Shown piece by piece: positions 8,321 through 17,911 of a stretch of DNA of 64,000 nt (within the stretch, counting starts at the first letter, position 1; the number at the start of each line of letters is the position of its first letter). Where the stretch lies: positions 1,922,001 through 1,986,000 of the forward strand of contig NZ_AP025286.1 in NCBI RefSeq assembly GCF_036492245.1. Reading direction: 5' to 3'. This stretch comes from Treponema bryantii. Lineage in GTDB: Bacteria; Spirochaetota; Spirochaetia; Treponematales; Treponemataceae. The notes under the pieces are model-generated. The model was not told the DNA's origin. It did no database searches and worked only from the letters and a program-made list of their open reading frames with translations. Position numbers and translations under genes: made by a program.

Positions 8321-9741
8321 GTACAAAAAATATAAAACTTCCTCCACTGCTTATTGAGTTTGGAAAAATTTTTACGGCAGCCGGTTATAAAACATATCTT
8401 GTTGGCGGTGCAGTCAGAGACATGTTCATGAAAGTTCCTGCCCATGACTGGGATGTTGCTACAAACGCTACTCCTCAGGATGTAATCAAGCTTTTTAAGT
8501 TCGTTGTACCAACAGGAATAGAACACGGAACAGTAACCGTACATTTTAAGGGCACAGAAATTGAAGTAACAACCTTCAGAACAGAAGCAGGCTATTCAGA
8601 CGGCAGACACCCTGACAGCATAAATTACGCTGCAACAATCGAAGAAGACCTTGCCCGCCGCGATTTTACCATGAATGCAATTGCAGCCTCTCTTGAAGAC
8701 GGCGCGGTTGTAGACCCATACGGCGGTCAGGAAGATATTAAAAACCGTCTCATAAGAACAGTTGGTGTAGCACATGAGCGATTTATGGAAGACGGACTCC
8801 GCCCTGTACGAGCCCTCCGCTTTGCTTCAAAACTTAATTTTAGTATAGAAAATAATACATATTCAGAAATCTTCAAAAAAGAAATTCAGGAAAAGGCAGC
8901 ATCAATTTCTATTGAACGCTTCCGCGATGAGTTTGAAAAAATAATGGCATCTCCAAAGCCGTCTGTAGGCCTTAAGCTTCTGGAAGAAACCGGCTTAATG
9001 TCTATTTTCCTTCCGGAGTTTATGGTATGCCGCGGCTGTGTTCAGTCTGACTACAGAGCCTTTCATAAGTTTGATGTAATGGATCATCTTTATTATGCCT
9101 GTGACGGAGCCCCTGCAGCCAAGCTGAATGTACGTCTTGCAGCCCTCTTCCATGACATCGGAAAACCGGCCGCTAAAAAACTTGTAAAAGAAACAGTTCT
9201 AGACGGCGATAAAAACGACGGAAGCACAAAAGAAATTGAAACAATTACCTTTTACAATCACGAATCCTATAGTGAAAAAATCACTAAGCAGGTAATGACA
9301 CGACTGAAGTTTTCAAATGAAATGATAAATAATGTGTGTCACCTTGTAAAAGAGCATATGTTTCATTATGAAACCAACTGGTCTGAAGCAGCAGTAAGAC
9401 GTTTTATAATCCGCGCAAAACCAGAATGTATGGAAGATCTTTATGACCTCCGCATGGCAGATATGTACGGCATGTATAATGAACCAGTGGATATCCGTTA
9501 CAGTGCAAGTATTCAGCTTCTTTTAGAGCTTAAGGAACGTGTACACTCTGAGCTTGAGAAAAAGACAACACTTTCATTGAAATCTCTTGCAGTAAACGGA
9601 CGAGACCTTATGGCAGCAGGCATTCCCGCAGGAAAAGAACTTGGACGGATTTTAAATGAACTTCTCGAATGCGTTATTGAGGATCCTGAAATGAATGATA
9701 AGGCTCGTCTTCTGGAAGTTGCAAAGAGACTGTCGAATTAA
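8317..9741 (+). CDS. cca: CCA tRNA nucleotidyltransferase / poly(A)-polymerase family
   Basis: This enzyme adds or repairs the 3' CCA of tRNAs; related family members polyadenylate RNA. The N-terminal nucleotidyltransferase domain has YLVGGAVRDMFM followed by the catalytic carboxylates in HDWDVATNA. The motif GHEVSTFR-like ALR...F and the ERFRDEF helix follow. An HD domain is present (LFHDIGKPAAKK, about residue 275), then KEHMFHYETNW, as in class II enzymes with an HD extension. Length is 474 aa. None of the three tRNA genes in this window encodes CCA, so a CCA-adding enzyme is needed. It ends tail to tail with the next gene: the two stop codons overlap. Confidence 0.9.
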   Translation: MSTKNIKLPPLLIEFGKIFTAAGYKTYLVGGAVRDMFMKVPAHDWDVATNATPQDVIKLFKFVVPTGIEHGTVTVHFKGTEIEVTTFRTEAGYSDGRHPDSINYAATIEEDLARRDFTMNAIAASLEDGAVVDPYGGQEDIKNRLIRTVGVAHERFMEDGLRPVRALRFASKLNFSIENNTYSEIFKKEIQEKAASISIERFRDEFEKIMASPKPSVGLKLLEETGLMSIFLPEFMVCRGCVQSDYRAFHKFDVMDHLYYACDGAPAAKLNVRLAALFHDIGKPAAKKLVKETVLDGDKNDGSTKEIETITFYNHESYSEKITKQVMTRLKFSNEMINNVCHLVKEHMFHYETNWSEAAVRRFIIRAKPECMEDLYDLRMADMYGMYNEPVDIRYSASIQLLLELKERVHSELEKKTTLSLKSLAVNGRDLMAAGIPAGKELGRILNELLECVIEDPEMNDKARLLEVAKRLSN

Positions 9742-10355
9742 CCGAATTTAGCAACAAGTTCTTCGTGTCCGCGGCAGCCGGTTTTACTGTAAATTCTTGA
9801 AAGATAATTCTCAACGCTTCGGATTGTAAGATTCAACTCAGAAGCAATCTGTTCATTTTCCTTACGCTCAATAATCTTTTTGAGAATATTCTGTTCCTGC
9901 TTTGTAAGACTATCAAGAAGACTTCTGTACGTAAAAAGTGAAGTAACAAGAGTCTGCTGTACATAGCTTCCGCCATGAACAACTTCGTAAACAGCCTTTA
10001 AAAGTTCGCTTTCCATACTATCCTTTGAAACAAAGCCAAGAGCACCATTATCAAGGGCAAGACTTAAAATTCCAGGGTTAGTATACATTGAATATACAAC
10101 AACCTTTGTAGAGGTATATTTTTCTTTAACAACTTTTAAAATATCAAGACCACTGCATTCACCAAGATTCAAATCAAGAATCAAAATATCAGGAAGATTG
10201 TCTTTAACTGCAAGTTCTGCCAGTTTCTCAAGAGCTTCATCTCTGTCTGAAGCAAAGCCGCAGCATTTATATTCCGGCTTTCCAGCAAAAAACTGTCTTA
10301 TACCAAGATTTGTAAGAGAATGATCTTCTACAACAAAGAAATTCACTTCTTTCAT
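9738..10355 (-). CDS. Response regulator, NarL/LuxR family
   Basis: The protein has an N-terminal receiver domain (acidic pair E10/D11, phospho-acceptor D61 in LILDLNLGE, switch lysine in GFVSKD). The C-terminus is a LuxR-type helix-turn-helix (LTKQEQNILKKI...ASELNLTIRSVENYLSRI). Length is 205 aa, standard for NarL-type regulators. It lies downstream of the NarX-like kinase (67 nt gap) on the same strand, so the kinase is the expected phosphodonor. Its stop codon overlaps that of the convergent cca gene by 3 nt. Target genes are unknown. Confidence 0.9.
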   Translation of the reverse strand: MKEVNFFVVEDHSLTNLGIRQFFAGKPEYKCCGFASDRDEALEKLAELAVKDNLPDILILDLNLGECSGLDILKVVKEKYTSTKVVVYSMYTNPGILSLALDNGALGFVSKDSMESELLKAVYEVVHGGSYVQQTLVTSLFTYRSLLDSLTKQEQNILKKIIERKENEQIASELNLTIRSVENYLSRIYSKTGCRGHEELVAKFG

Positions 10356-10421
10356 TTTATTACCTTTTCAATATCTTAATAATTCTTTACCCTTTTGTAA
10401 TCAGTATATACGCATAAAATC

Positions 10422-11240
10422 CTATGAATTTTTCACAGTGCTGGCAGGGTCAACCGTGATTATAGTAATCTGAGTTCCCTCGCCTTCATGTGAATCAATC
10501 TCAAATTTAGCACCAATCAATTCAGCACGTTCAGCCATTCCAACAAGCCCGAAATGATTTCCATCAGTTCCGCGTGCCTTTATCTGCTGTGGATCAAAAC
10601 CTTTTCCATCATCACAAATAAAAATGTAAATTCCTTTCTGTTCCTCTCCATTTTCGTTACGCAAAAGAAGAGTTACCTCAGAAGCCTCTGAATGCTTAAT
10701 TACATTTGCAAGAGCTTCCTGAATTATTCGGTACAGATTAAGATTCTGTTCCTCACTTAAAAAATCTATATCAAGCTGATCCGGTATTGTAAGGCGGAAT
10801 TCAACTTTTGAATGCTCACGGAAGTTCTGTGCAAGATTCAAAACATTTGCAGCAAGATCGTTTCTGATTACATCCGGAGGAGCAAGGTTATAGCTAATAT
10901 TTCTTACATGCGAAAGAGACTTTTCGAGTAATTTTGAAATCTGAACTCCATTTTCCCCCTCAATTTTTTCTGAAAGATTTCTGCAGTAACGCAGGTCCTG
11001 TGCAATTGTATCATGTAATTCTCGTGCTATTCTTGCCCGTTCTTCTTCCTGACCTTTAATTGCATAACGCAGATAACGGCTGGAATTTTTAAGCCGTTTT
11101 CTAGACTTCATGTACTGAATGGCAAAAATAATTACCAGTATAATCGTGATGAAAAAAACGATATCAAAAATTACAAAGAAAGTTGTATATTGATGAATGA
11201 CATTCTGTAAACGTTCAAATTCCTGCTCAGAGATTACCAT
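10422..11240 (-). CDS. Sensor histidine kinase, NarX/DegS (HisKA_3) type
   Basis: The kinase has one N-terminal membrane helix (about residues 18-42). A HisKA_3 dimerisation domain follows, with the phospho-acceptor in ARELHDTIAQDLRY. The ATPase domain has the N box EALANVIKHSEA and G box DDGKGFDP. It lacks its own large sensor domain. The adjacent upstream membrane protein probably does the sensing. The ATG at 11240 has a good ribosome-binding site (AAAGGAGT, 7 nt away). The ATG at 11264 would overlap the upstream gene and lacks one. It begins 1 nt after the upstream stop. Confidence 0.88.
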   Translation of the reverse strand: MVISEQEFERLQNVIHQYTTFFVIFDIVFFITIILVIIFAIQYMKSRKRLKNSSRYLRYAIKGQEEERARIARELHDTIAQDLRYCRNLSEKIEGENGVQISKLLEKSLSHVRNISYNLAPPDVIRNDLAANVLNLAQNFREHSKVEFRLTIPDQLDIDFLSEEQNLNLYRIIQEALANVIKHSEASEVTLLLRNENGEEQKGIYIFICDDGKGFDPQQIKARGTDGNHFGLVGMAERAELIGAKFEIDSHEGEGTQITIITVDPASTVKNS

Positions 11241-11241
11241 A

Positions 11242-11850
11242 TCACAACTCCTTTGAAGGTCCAAAATACTTTTCTGTTAATTTGAAAACTCCGTAGCCGG
11301 CGAATGTGGTTATGAGACGGTCCGTAAGTGAAATCGGAATCTGTGCGAGAATACAGGAAGCAAACAGACTGAATTTCTGAGAAACAAAACTGTCGGTAAA
11401 CTGTTTAATAGGAGCCATAGCATCAGGAATATCCAGATAAGTAAAACGGAAATAATCAATAGTACCGCCAAGAAAAATAGTAACAAAAGAAGAAATCAGG
11501 GAAATCAGCAGAAGATAAAGAATAGTAACAGGCACGCTGATCTGAAATTCTTCCTTCTTTCTGGCAAAGGCCCAGGTTACAAGAACAATAGCAGCCCCGC
11601 AGACAGAAAAACACATATTGGTAGGAGAAATAATTCCCCTTACCAGATAATTAAAAATTGTATCAACAAAATTAAAAAGGATTCCTACAACGAGCCCTGG
11701 AACAAGCCCAAGATAAAATACAATTGCAACTGTAAAAATAGTATCGAAAAAAAGTGGAATATGCAGAACATCAAAAAACAAAAGCGTTGATAACATATTC
11801 AGAACAATTGCAGCTAAACAAAATAAAGCAATTTTCGATCTTCGTTTCAT
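11242..11850 (-). CDS. ECF-S-component-like membrane protein, putative sensor partner of the kinase
   Basis: This 202-residue integral membrane protein has about six hydrophobic segments. Spacing and motifs (LGLVPGLVVGILFNFVDTI; CGAAIVLVTWAF) recall the S components of energy-coupling-factor transporters. No ECF ATPase or T component is nearby. Instead the gene is fused head to tail with a histidine kinase that has only a minimal membrane anchor, with a 1-nt gap. I infer that it acts as a ligand-binding membrane module for that kinase. The family assignment is by pattern and moderately uncertain. Confidence 0.6.
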   Translation of the reverse strand: MKRRSKIALFCLAAIVLNMLSTLLFFDVLHIPLFFDTIFTVAIVFYLGLVPGLVVGILFNFVDTIFNYLVRGIISPTNMCFSVCGAAIVLVTWAFARKKEEFQISVPVTILYLLLISLISSFVTIFLGGTIDYFRFTYLDIPDAMAPIKQFTDSFVSQKFSLFASCILAQIPISLTDRLITTFAGYGVFKLTEKYFGPSKEL

Positions 11851-11913
11851 ATTATCATTATAGTCTATTTTGCATAAATCTCCTATAATTATTTTTGGGT
11901 TTGGGACAATCTA

Positions 11914-14148
11914 ATGAGTAACGAAGATTTTAATTTAGACAATTTGAATGAAGAACAGAGAGCCGCAGTTACCACAACAGAAGGCTACGTCCGCGTAATT
12001 GCCGGAGCCGGTTCCGGTAAAACCCGGGCTCTCACCTACCGTTTTGCATATCTTGTAAACGAAATCGGTATACTTCCTTCCCACATTCTCTGCGTTACTT
12101 TTACAAACAAAGCCGCCGCCGAGATGCGAAACCGAATCCGTAAACTCACAGGCGACAACGACACCGGCTATATTTCCACCTTCCACGGTTTTTGCGTAAG
12201 CGTACTTCAGGAAGATTCACACGCCGTCTCATATCCAAAAAGCTTTCTCGTCCTGGACAACTCCGACATAGACTCAATGCTCCAGATAATCTACGAGGAG
12301 CGCGGACTTACCCTTCGTCAGATGACATTCTCCAATGCCCGCGACATGATTGAAAACCGTAAACTTTTTAAAGAGCCGCATTACTACGAAGACCTTATCC
12401 GCATGAGCCTGGACGAGATACATCAGAAATATCTTGCCGCAACCCGTGCCGACGATATAATTTTTTACGGTTATCTCTATCAGGAAAAAAAGTGCTTCGG
12501 CCTCGACTATAACGACCTTTTGAAATTCGTACTTTACATCTTCCAGACAAACGATGAAATCCGTCAGAAATGGCAGGAGCGTATTGAATACATTATGATA
12601 GACGAATTCCAGGACATCGACTTTATTCAGTATGAGCTGATGAAAGCCCTCTGCCCGTATCATAATAACCTGTTTGTTGTGGGCGATCCCGACCAGACCA
12701 TTTATACCTGGCGCGGCGCAGATATCCGTTACCTCCTCGAGTTCGACAAAAACTTCCCTGCCGTTCAGACCATCATGATGAACCGCAACTACCGAAGCAC
12801 AAAGCCGATTCTCGATGTCGCAAACAGCCTGATTGATAAGAATAAAGGCAGAATTAAAAAGGATTTAATTTGTGGTAATGAAGGGGAAAGCCTTCCCCTC
12901 GCTCGCATTTCGTCGCTCGCTACCCCTTCTGCGGGGGACACCCCCGCAACACCCCCGCTACCGTTCTATTTCCATGCAAAGTCCGCAGAAGAAGAAGCCG
13001 AGAATCTCGTAAATAAAATCCGCGAGCTCACAGAAAACAATTTCGCCCCAAGCGACATCGCAATACTCTACCGCGCCCATTACATCAGCCGCACAATAGA
13101 AGAAGTGTTCCAGCGCGAAAAAATCGCTTACACCTTAAACTCTGGGGTTCCATTTTTCGACCGCATCGAAATTAAAGACTCACTCTCCTACCTCCGCATG
13201 ATAGCTTACAAGGACGACCTTTCTTTCCTACGTGTAGTAAACTCACCTAAGCGTAACGTAGGAGAACGCCGAATAAAGTTCCTTAAGGAATACGTTGCAG
13301 AACACGGAGGTTCCCTTTACGAAGCCCTCAAACTTTCTGTAAGCGACGAGCTTTTTGCAAACACAAAGGCACAGTCCTTCATAGACCTCATAGAAAACTT
13401 TTCTGCCACTTACCACAATATGCAGATTTCAGAATTATTCAGCCATGTAATGAACCAGAGCGGATATGAACTCGCATTGAGAACAGAAGGAAGTCAGGAA
13501 CGCCTCGACAATCTTGCAGAACTCAAGCAGTCAATTTACGAATACGAAACAAGCTGCGGCGAAGAATGTATACTCGAAAATTATCTTGCCCACGCTGCTC
13601 TTTATACAAATGCCGATATTACGGCGCACAAAAATGCAGTTCGCCTCATGACAATTCACACAGCAAAGGGACTTGAGTTCCCCGTAGTTTTTATTGTTGG
13701 AATGAACGAAAACATGTTCCCAAGCCAGAAAGTAGACAGCCTCAAAGCTATGGAAGAAGAACGCCGCCTCGCTTTTGTTGCAGTTACCCGCGCCCAGAAA
13801 CGGCTTTACCTTTCAGAAGCAGAAGGCTTTACAAACAGAGCCGGCGGCCGTTATCCATCTCGTTTTATTTTTGATATTGATAAATCACTTTTAAATTACG
13901 AAGTAGAATTACCACCACAGCTGCTTACAAAAACCAGACTCTATATCCAGGAATCAGATTCCATCCTCGCAAAAAAATCCGAGCTTGCAGACCTCGCCGT
14001 GGGCGACACCGTAGAACACAAAATCCTCGGTCGCGGCACAATCCTGGCAATAGATCAAACCGCTGCCACTTACACTGTAAAGTTCGAAAAAACAGCAACG
14101 CCCCGAAAGATGAGTTTCAGGGCGCCGCTAACAAAAACATCAACATAA
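11914..14148 (+). CDS. pcrA: ATP-dependent DNA helicase, UvrD/PcrA family
   Basis: This is a superfamily 1A 3'-5' helicase for repair and rolling-circle processes. The 744-residue protein has Walker A AGAGSGKT (residues 30-37). Motif II is MIDEFQDID, motif III GDPDQTIYTWRGA, motif IV NYRST, motif V LMTIHTAKGLEFP and motif VI VAVTRAQKRLYLS. The C-terminal ~60 residues are a Tudor-like PcrA tail (VGDTVEHKILGRGTI). Around residues 321-350 a stretch rich in Ala, Pro, Ser and Thr (LPLARISSLATPSAG...) interrupts the usual linker between motif IV and domain 2B. It is encoded by a palindromic element listed separately. GC content and codon use look higher than in the flanking genes. Confidence 0.93.
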   Translation: MSNEDFNLDNLNEEQRAAVTTTEGYVRVIAGAGSGKTRALTYRFAYLVNEIGILPSHILCVTFTNKAAAEMRNRIRKLTGDNDTGYISTFHGFCVSVLQEDSHAVSYPKSFLVLDNSDIDSMLQIIYEERGLTLRQMTFSNARDMIENRKLFKEPHYYEDLIRMSLDEIHQKYLAATRADDIIFYGYLYQEKKCFGLDYNDLLKFVLYIFQTNDEIRQKWQERIEYIMIDEFQDIDFIQYELMKALCPYHNNLFVVGDPDQTIYTWRGADIRYLLEFDKNFPAVQTIMMNRNYRSTKPILDVANSLIDKNKGRIKKDLICGNEGESLPLARISSLATPSAGDTPATPPLPFYFHAKSAEEEAENLVNKIRELTENNFAPSDIAILYRAHYISRTIEEVFQREKIAYTLNSGVPFFDRIEIKDSLSYLRMIAYKDDLSFLRVVNSPKRNVGERRIKFLKEYVAEHGGSLYEALKLSVSDELFANTKAQSFIDLIENFSATYHNMQISELFSHVMNQSGYELALRTEGSQERLDNLAELKQSIYEYETSCGEECILENYLAHAALYTNADITAHKNAVRLMTIHTAKGLEFPVVFIVGMNENMFPSQKVDSLKAMEEERRLAFVAVTRAQKRLYLSEAEGFTNRAGGRYPSRFIFDIDKSLLNYEVELPPQLLTKTRLYIQESDSILAKKSELADLAVGDTVEHKILGRGTILAIDQTAATYTVKFEKTATPRKMSFRAPLTKTST
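12882..12960. repeat. Palindromic element inserted in frame in pcrA
   Basis: This GC-rich block has two hairpins, GGGGAA/TTCCCC (12883-12898) and TGCGGGGGACACCCCCGCA (12930-12948). Between them is a repeated TCGCTCGC motif (12899-12906 and 12913-12920). It has no stop codon in the helicase frame and adds about 20-25 residues at a surface linker. Its composition differs sharply from the surrounding gene and it looks like a dispersed intergenic palindrome that landed in a coding region. Confidence 0.6.
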
Positions 14149-14182
14149 CGCTGTGATTTCGACAAACTCAACCACCATAGTA

Positions 14183-16045
14183 CTACGCATAATACTGCGC
14201 CTGTGCATTCCAGAGTTCGCTGTAAAGACCACCATTTGACATCAGCTTATCGTGGCTGCCCTGTTCTACAATCTGGCCTTCATCAAAAACTAAGATGTTG
14301 TCACAGAAACGGCAGCTCGACATACGATGTGAAATATAAATTGAAGTTTTTCCTTCCACCATTTTGTCAAAGCTCTGATAGATTTCATATTCAGCGACAG
14401 GGTCTAATGCACTTGTCGGTTCATCCATTATTACAAATGGAGCATCCTTATAGAGCGTACGGGCTATAGCAATTTTTTGAGCTTCACCACCTGAAATCTC
14501 AACCCCATTTTCATCTTCATATTGATACAATGGTGTATCAAGTCCTTTTTCAAGTTTTTCAAAACGTTCCTTAAAACCTGCCTGCTCAAGACATTTAATT
14601 GCCCGTTCCCGATTATACTCAATTCCCGAAGCAACATTTTCTCCAAGTGGAAAACTGAAAAGATTGAAATCCTGAAAAACAACAGCAAAAAGCTTTGCAT
14701 ATTCTTCATAATCATAATAGCGGATATCAACACCATTGAGTAAAATCTGTCCTTCAGTTGGTTCGTACAAACGGCACAGAAGTTTAATAAAAGTTGTTTT
14801 GCCAGCTCCATTCTTGCCCACTACTGCATTTTTTGAACCAAGCGTTATCTTTTGATTTACATGACGCAGTGCATATTTTTCTGTATTAGCATAACGGAAG
14901 GAAACATCTCGGAATTCAATTTCGAATTTATTATCATCTCTTTTTTCAGTAGGAATTGTTCCGTCATAACGTTTATTCTTTATTTCCATGTAATCATAAA
15001 AGAAGGCAAGATAACGGCTTTCCATTTTTATCTGAACAAAATTATTAGAAATACCGGTAATGCTTTCTACCAGCCTTGTATAACTTGAAACATACATTAA
15101 ACATTTACCGGCACTTATCAATGAGAACACTGCCTTTAATCCCACGTATGAATAACTTACAAGCTGCATAAAAGCCTGGGAAAGAAACGGAATAAACGAA
15201 ATCTTAATATCCTTGTTTATCCAGGCAACCCCTTCTTTTTCCAGATTATCATTTGTTTCCTGAACTTTTTTAATCATCAGCTTCTGCATCTTATAAAGAC
15301 GGATATACTTTCCAATTGAATAATTAAAAATCAAATCAAACCAGTAACTGAAATATCTGTTATAAGAAACATTCTTTTCAAAAAACTGCATCTGAAGAAG
15401 AGAGGATTTCTTATTAGTCTCATAAGAAACAAATACATGAATAGCAAGTACAAGAATCATAATAAAAATGCTGTACCATTGATTCAGAAAAACACATAAG
15501 CTGCTTAAGCCTGCAGTTTCTTCAAGCACTTTTGGAATAAATAATGGAATCAGCAGAACTACGGAATAAACTATGGTAGTCAGTTTTTCAATAATTCCTG
15601 CAAGATTGTCACAGAATGATCTTATATCGCCTGTAGTTGTTATTCCATCTTTTGCTTTTTTGAGCGTATCAAGAGTTTCATGTTTCTCGAGAATATCAAA
15701 ATCAATTTCCATTGTTTTGTCGGTAAGCATTTTATTGATTTTTTGAGTAAGCTCATGTTTTTTTACCCAGTTGATTCCTTCAAGTCTCCAGCGAATCAAA
15801 ACTAAAAGGGAATCTAATCCTATCATAATCAGAACGTTTCTAAAAATTGAATCAAAAGAATCCAGGCGTAAAAGTCCATCCAGTATTAAACTTGAAAAAT
15901 AAATCTGTATGAAAGGCTGTGCAGCTGCCATCATTTTTACTATGAGAAGAAAAGTTATATAACCGGGAATCAGTTTATGAGTGAGGCTTAAAACTTTTCT
16001 GACAGTTCCACGAGCTGATTCTTTATTTGACTGCTTATTGTTCAT
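14183..16045 (-). CDS. ABC exporter half-transporter (pair 1, gene B)
   Basis: This 620-residue protein fuses an N-terminal six-helix exporter membrane domain (to about residue 340) to an ATPase domain. The ATPase has Walker A VGKNGAGKTT, Q loop FQDFNLFSF, signature EISGGEAQK, Walker B FVIMDEPTSALDP with the catalytic Glu, and H loop SHRMSS. No C39 peptidase domain is present. The start at 16045 has an upstream GGAGG; the longer in-frame ORF to 16090 lies inside the preceding gene. It overlaps the stop of the upstream half-transporter by 11 nt, so the two are coupled and probably form a heterodimer. Its ATPase half is very close to that of the protein at 17912-19744, which indicates tandem duplication. 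The substrate is unknown. Confidence 0.88.
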   Translation of the reverse strand: MNNKQSNKESARGTVRKVLSLTHKLIPGYITFLLIVKMMAAAQPFIQIYFSSLILDGLLRLDSFDSIFRNVLIMIGLDSLLVLIRWRLEGINWVKKHELTQKINKMLTDKTMEIDFDILEKHETLDTLKKAKDGITTTGDIRSFCDNLAGIIEKLTTIVYSVVLLIPLFIPKVLEETAGLSSLCVFLNQWYSIFIMILVLAIHVFVSYETNKKSSLLQMQFFEKNVSYNRYFSYWFDLIFNYSIGKYIRLYKMQKLMIKKVQETNDNLEKEGVAWINKDIKISFIPFLSQAFMQLVSYSYVGLKAVFSLISAGKCLMYVSSYTRLVESITGISNNFVQIKMESRYLAFFYDYMEIKNKRYDGTIPTEKRDDNKFEIEFRDVSFRYANTEKYALRHVNQKITLGSKNAVVGKNGAGKTTFIKLLCRLYEPTEGQILLNGVDIRYYDYEEYAKLFAVVFQDFNLFSFPLGENVASGIEYNRERAIKCLEQAGFKERFEKLEKGLDTPLYQYEDENGVEISGGEAQKIAIARTLYKDAPFVIMDEPTSALDPVAEYEIYQSFDKMVEGKTSIYISHRMSSCRFCDNILVFDEGQIVEQGSHDKLMSNGGLYSELWNAQAQYYA

Positions 16046-17864
16046 TTCTTTCCTCCACATCCTCAACGTAATAGTGACTCTGAATATCAAAAATCTCTTT
16101 ATATTTTCCAGCTTTTTTCATAAGTTCTTCATGACTGCCTTCTTCGACAATCTGGCCGTCATCCAGAAACAGAATTCTGTCGCAGAACTTTGTACTAGCT
16201 AATCTGTGAGAAATAAATACGGCGGTCTTATTATCTGCCATCTGATTGTATTCCTCATAAATACGGCTTTCTGCAATCGGATCTAAAGCTGAGGTTGGTT
16301 CATCAAGAATAAGGACAGGTCCATTTTTATATATTGCCTTGGCAAGAAGAAGTTTCTGTGTTTCACCGCCGGAAAATAAAACTCCATCTTTATCAAGAGT
16401 TTGAGTAATGAAAGATTGTTCTTTTTGGGGAAGGCTTTGTACTTTTTCATACAATCCTGCTTCCTTAAGACATTTATTCATTCGCTCTCTGTCAACTTCT
16501 GCTAATTCACATCCGCCAATATTTTCTGCAACAGAAATTGCAATTGGAGTTGTATCCTGGAAAAGTACGCTTATCATTTCCTGATATTTCTCTATTCCAA
16601 TTTCATTTATGTTTTTTCCATCAATCAAAATCTCACCGCTTGTAGGAAGATAAAGTGCGCACAAAAGTTTTACTATTGTTGTTTTTCCAGCGCCATTATT
16701 TCCAACCAGAGCTATTTTTTCATTTGCACGGATTTTGAAATTTACATTTTTCAAGACCGGCTTTTCACTGCCCTCATATGTAAAACTTACATTTCGGAAT
16801 TCAATCTCCGGCGGAACCTTATCAGTAGATATTGTGCTTGTGGTTTCCGAATGCTCAAAAACATCCTTTTGTGCCATAAACTCGTGGTAATCATTAAATT
16901 GATGACTTGCATCACGAAGATTTGCAAAGTCCATAGAAACTTCATAAATCCATTGAGAAAAACTTGCTACAATTCCTATATAGATTGTAAACTGCGCTGC
17001 ATCTATCTGGCCGCTCAAAACCTTATGAATCAAAAGTGTATAGGCAAGCCAGTCACGGGCAATATTAAAAGCTGTATCAGAAAGTGTCGGATAATACCAT
17101 TTTAACTGATACTTGGAGCGGAAGTTTTTATAGGTTGTAATAAGCGAATCAAAATGAAAATCAAAAACCTTTTTTAGACTGAAGATTCGAATATCTTTTC
17201 CAGCGCTTACATTCATACTGTTAAGCTCCATATACCGCATCTTTCTCCAAGGTTCTGAAAACGATTCGCGGTTATCGTCGCCAAACTTTACTGCGTGATT
17301 ACGAATCAGAATATCTGTAAAAAACATTCCGAACATTACAAGCAGTATTTTCCAGTCGAGCATAAAAATAACAGTACCATAACTGAAAATGCCTAGCACA
17401 ACAACAAGAAGTTCAAGCGACAAGGTTGAAACAAGTTCTGCCCCCTGATAGTTTCCGTCTACTCCCTGAACGCCCTTACCCATAATCTTCTGTTTAGGCT
17501 GTGGTTCGATATTAAGATAATCAGTATTTATTGCTTTCTTTATAAAATTAAACATAAATACACTGATGCGGGTGTAAGTGTGTTTCATCTGCATTTTTTT
17601 CTCGCATAAAAGCTTAACTCCAGAAAAAACACACATAAACAAAACTGCAATTCCAATGTAAGCCATAAAGGTCTGAACCTTTCCACTTGTAATTCCTTTT
17701 ATAGCCATTGCTGGAATAAGAGTATTTATAAACGGCAGAGAAACCGCCATAACCAGATATACAAGCACAAGAGGAATTGCTGCCGGGTATCTTTTAAACA
17801 TTGCTTTATACACAATAAAGGCATTCTGAATAATATTATTTCGTTTAGTTTTTTGTTTTTCCAT
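16035..17864 (-). CDS. ABC exporter half-transporter (pair 1, gene A)
   Basis: This 609-residue exporter half has a membrane domain followed by an ATPase. The ATPase has Walker A VGNNGAGKTT, Q loop LFQDTTPIA, signature LFSGGETQK, Walker B VLILDEPTSALDP and H loop SHRLAS. Its closest relative in the window is the protein at 19748-21541, with the same LFQDT and SGGETQK signatures. It therefore occupies the A position of the first exporter pair. The start ATG is preceded by AGGGA. Both ATP sites of the pair look catalytically complete. The operon is likely controlled by the LytTR regulator upstream. Confidence 0.88.
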   Translation of the reverse strand: MEKQKTKRNNIIQNAFIVYKAMFKRYPAAIPLVLVYLVMAVSLPFINTLIPAMAIKGITSGKVQTFMAYIGIAVLFMCVFSGVKLLCEKKMQMKHTYTRISVFMFNFIKKAINTDYLNIEPQPKQKIMGKGVQGVDGNYQGAELVSTLSLELLVVVLGIFSYGTVIFMLDWKILLVMFGMFFTDILIRNHAVKFGDDNRESFSEPWRKMRYMELNSMNVSAGKDIRIFSLKKVFDFHFDSLITTYKNFRSKYQLKWYYPTLSDTAFNIARDWLAYTLLIHKVLSGQIDAAQFTIYIGIVASFSQWIYEVSMDFANLRDASHQFNDYHEFMAQKDVFEHSETTSTISTDKVPPEIEFRNVSFTYEGSEKPVLKNVNFKIRANEKIALVGNNGAGKTTIVKLLCALYLPTSGEILIDGKNINEIGIEKYQEMISVLFQDTTPIAISVAENIGGCELAEVDRERMNKCLKEAGLYEKVQSLPQKEQSFITQTLDKDGVLFSGGETQKLLLAKAIYKNGPVLILDEPTSALDPIAESRIYEEYNQMADNKTAVFISHRLASTKFCDRILFLDDGQIVEEGSHEELMKKAGKYKEIFDIQSHYYVEDVEERNEQ

Positions 17865-17911
17865 AAATAATCCCTAATTCTACATTTCTACAATCATCTG
17901 AAACTCATGCA

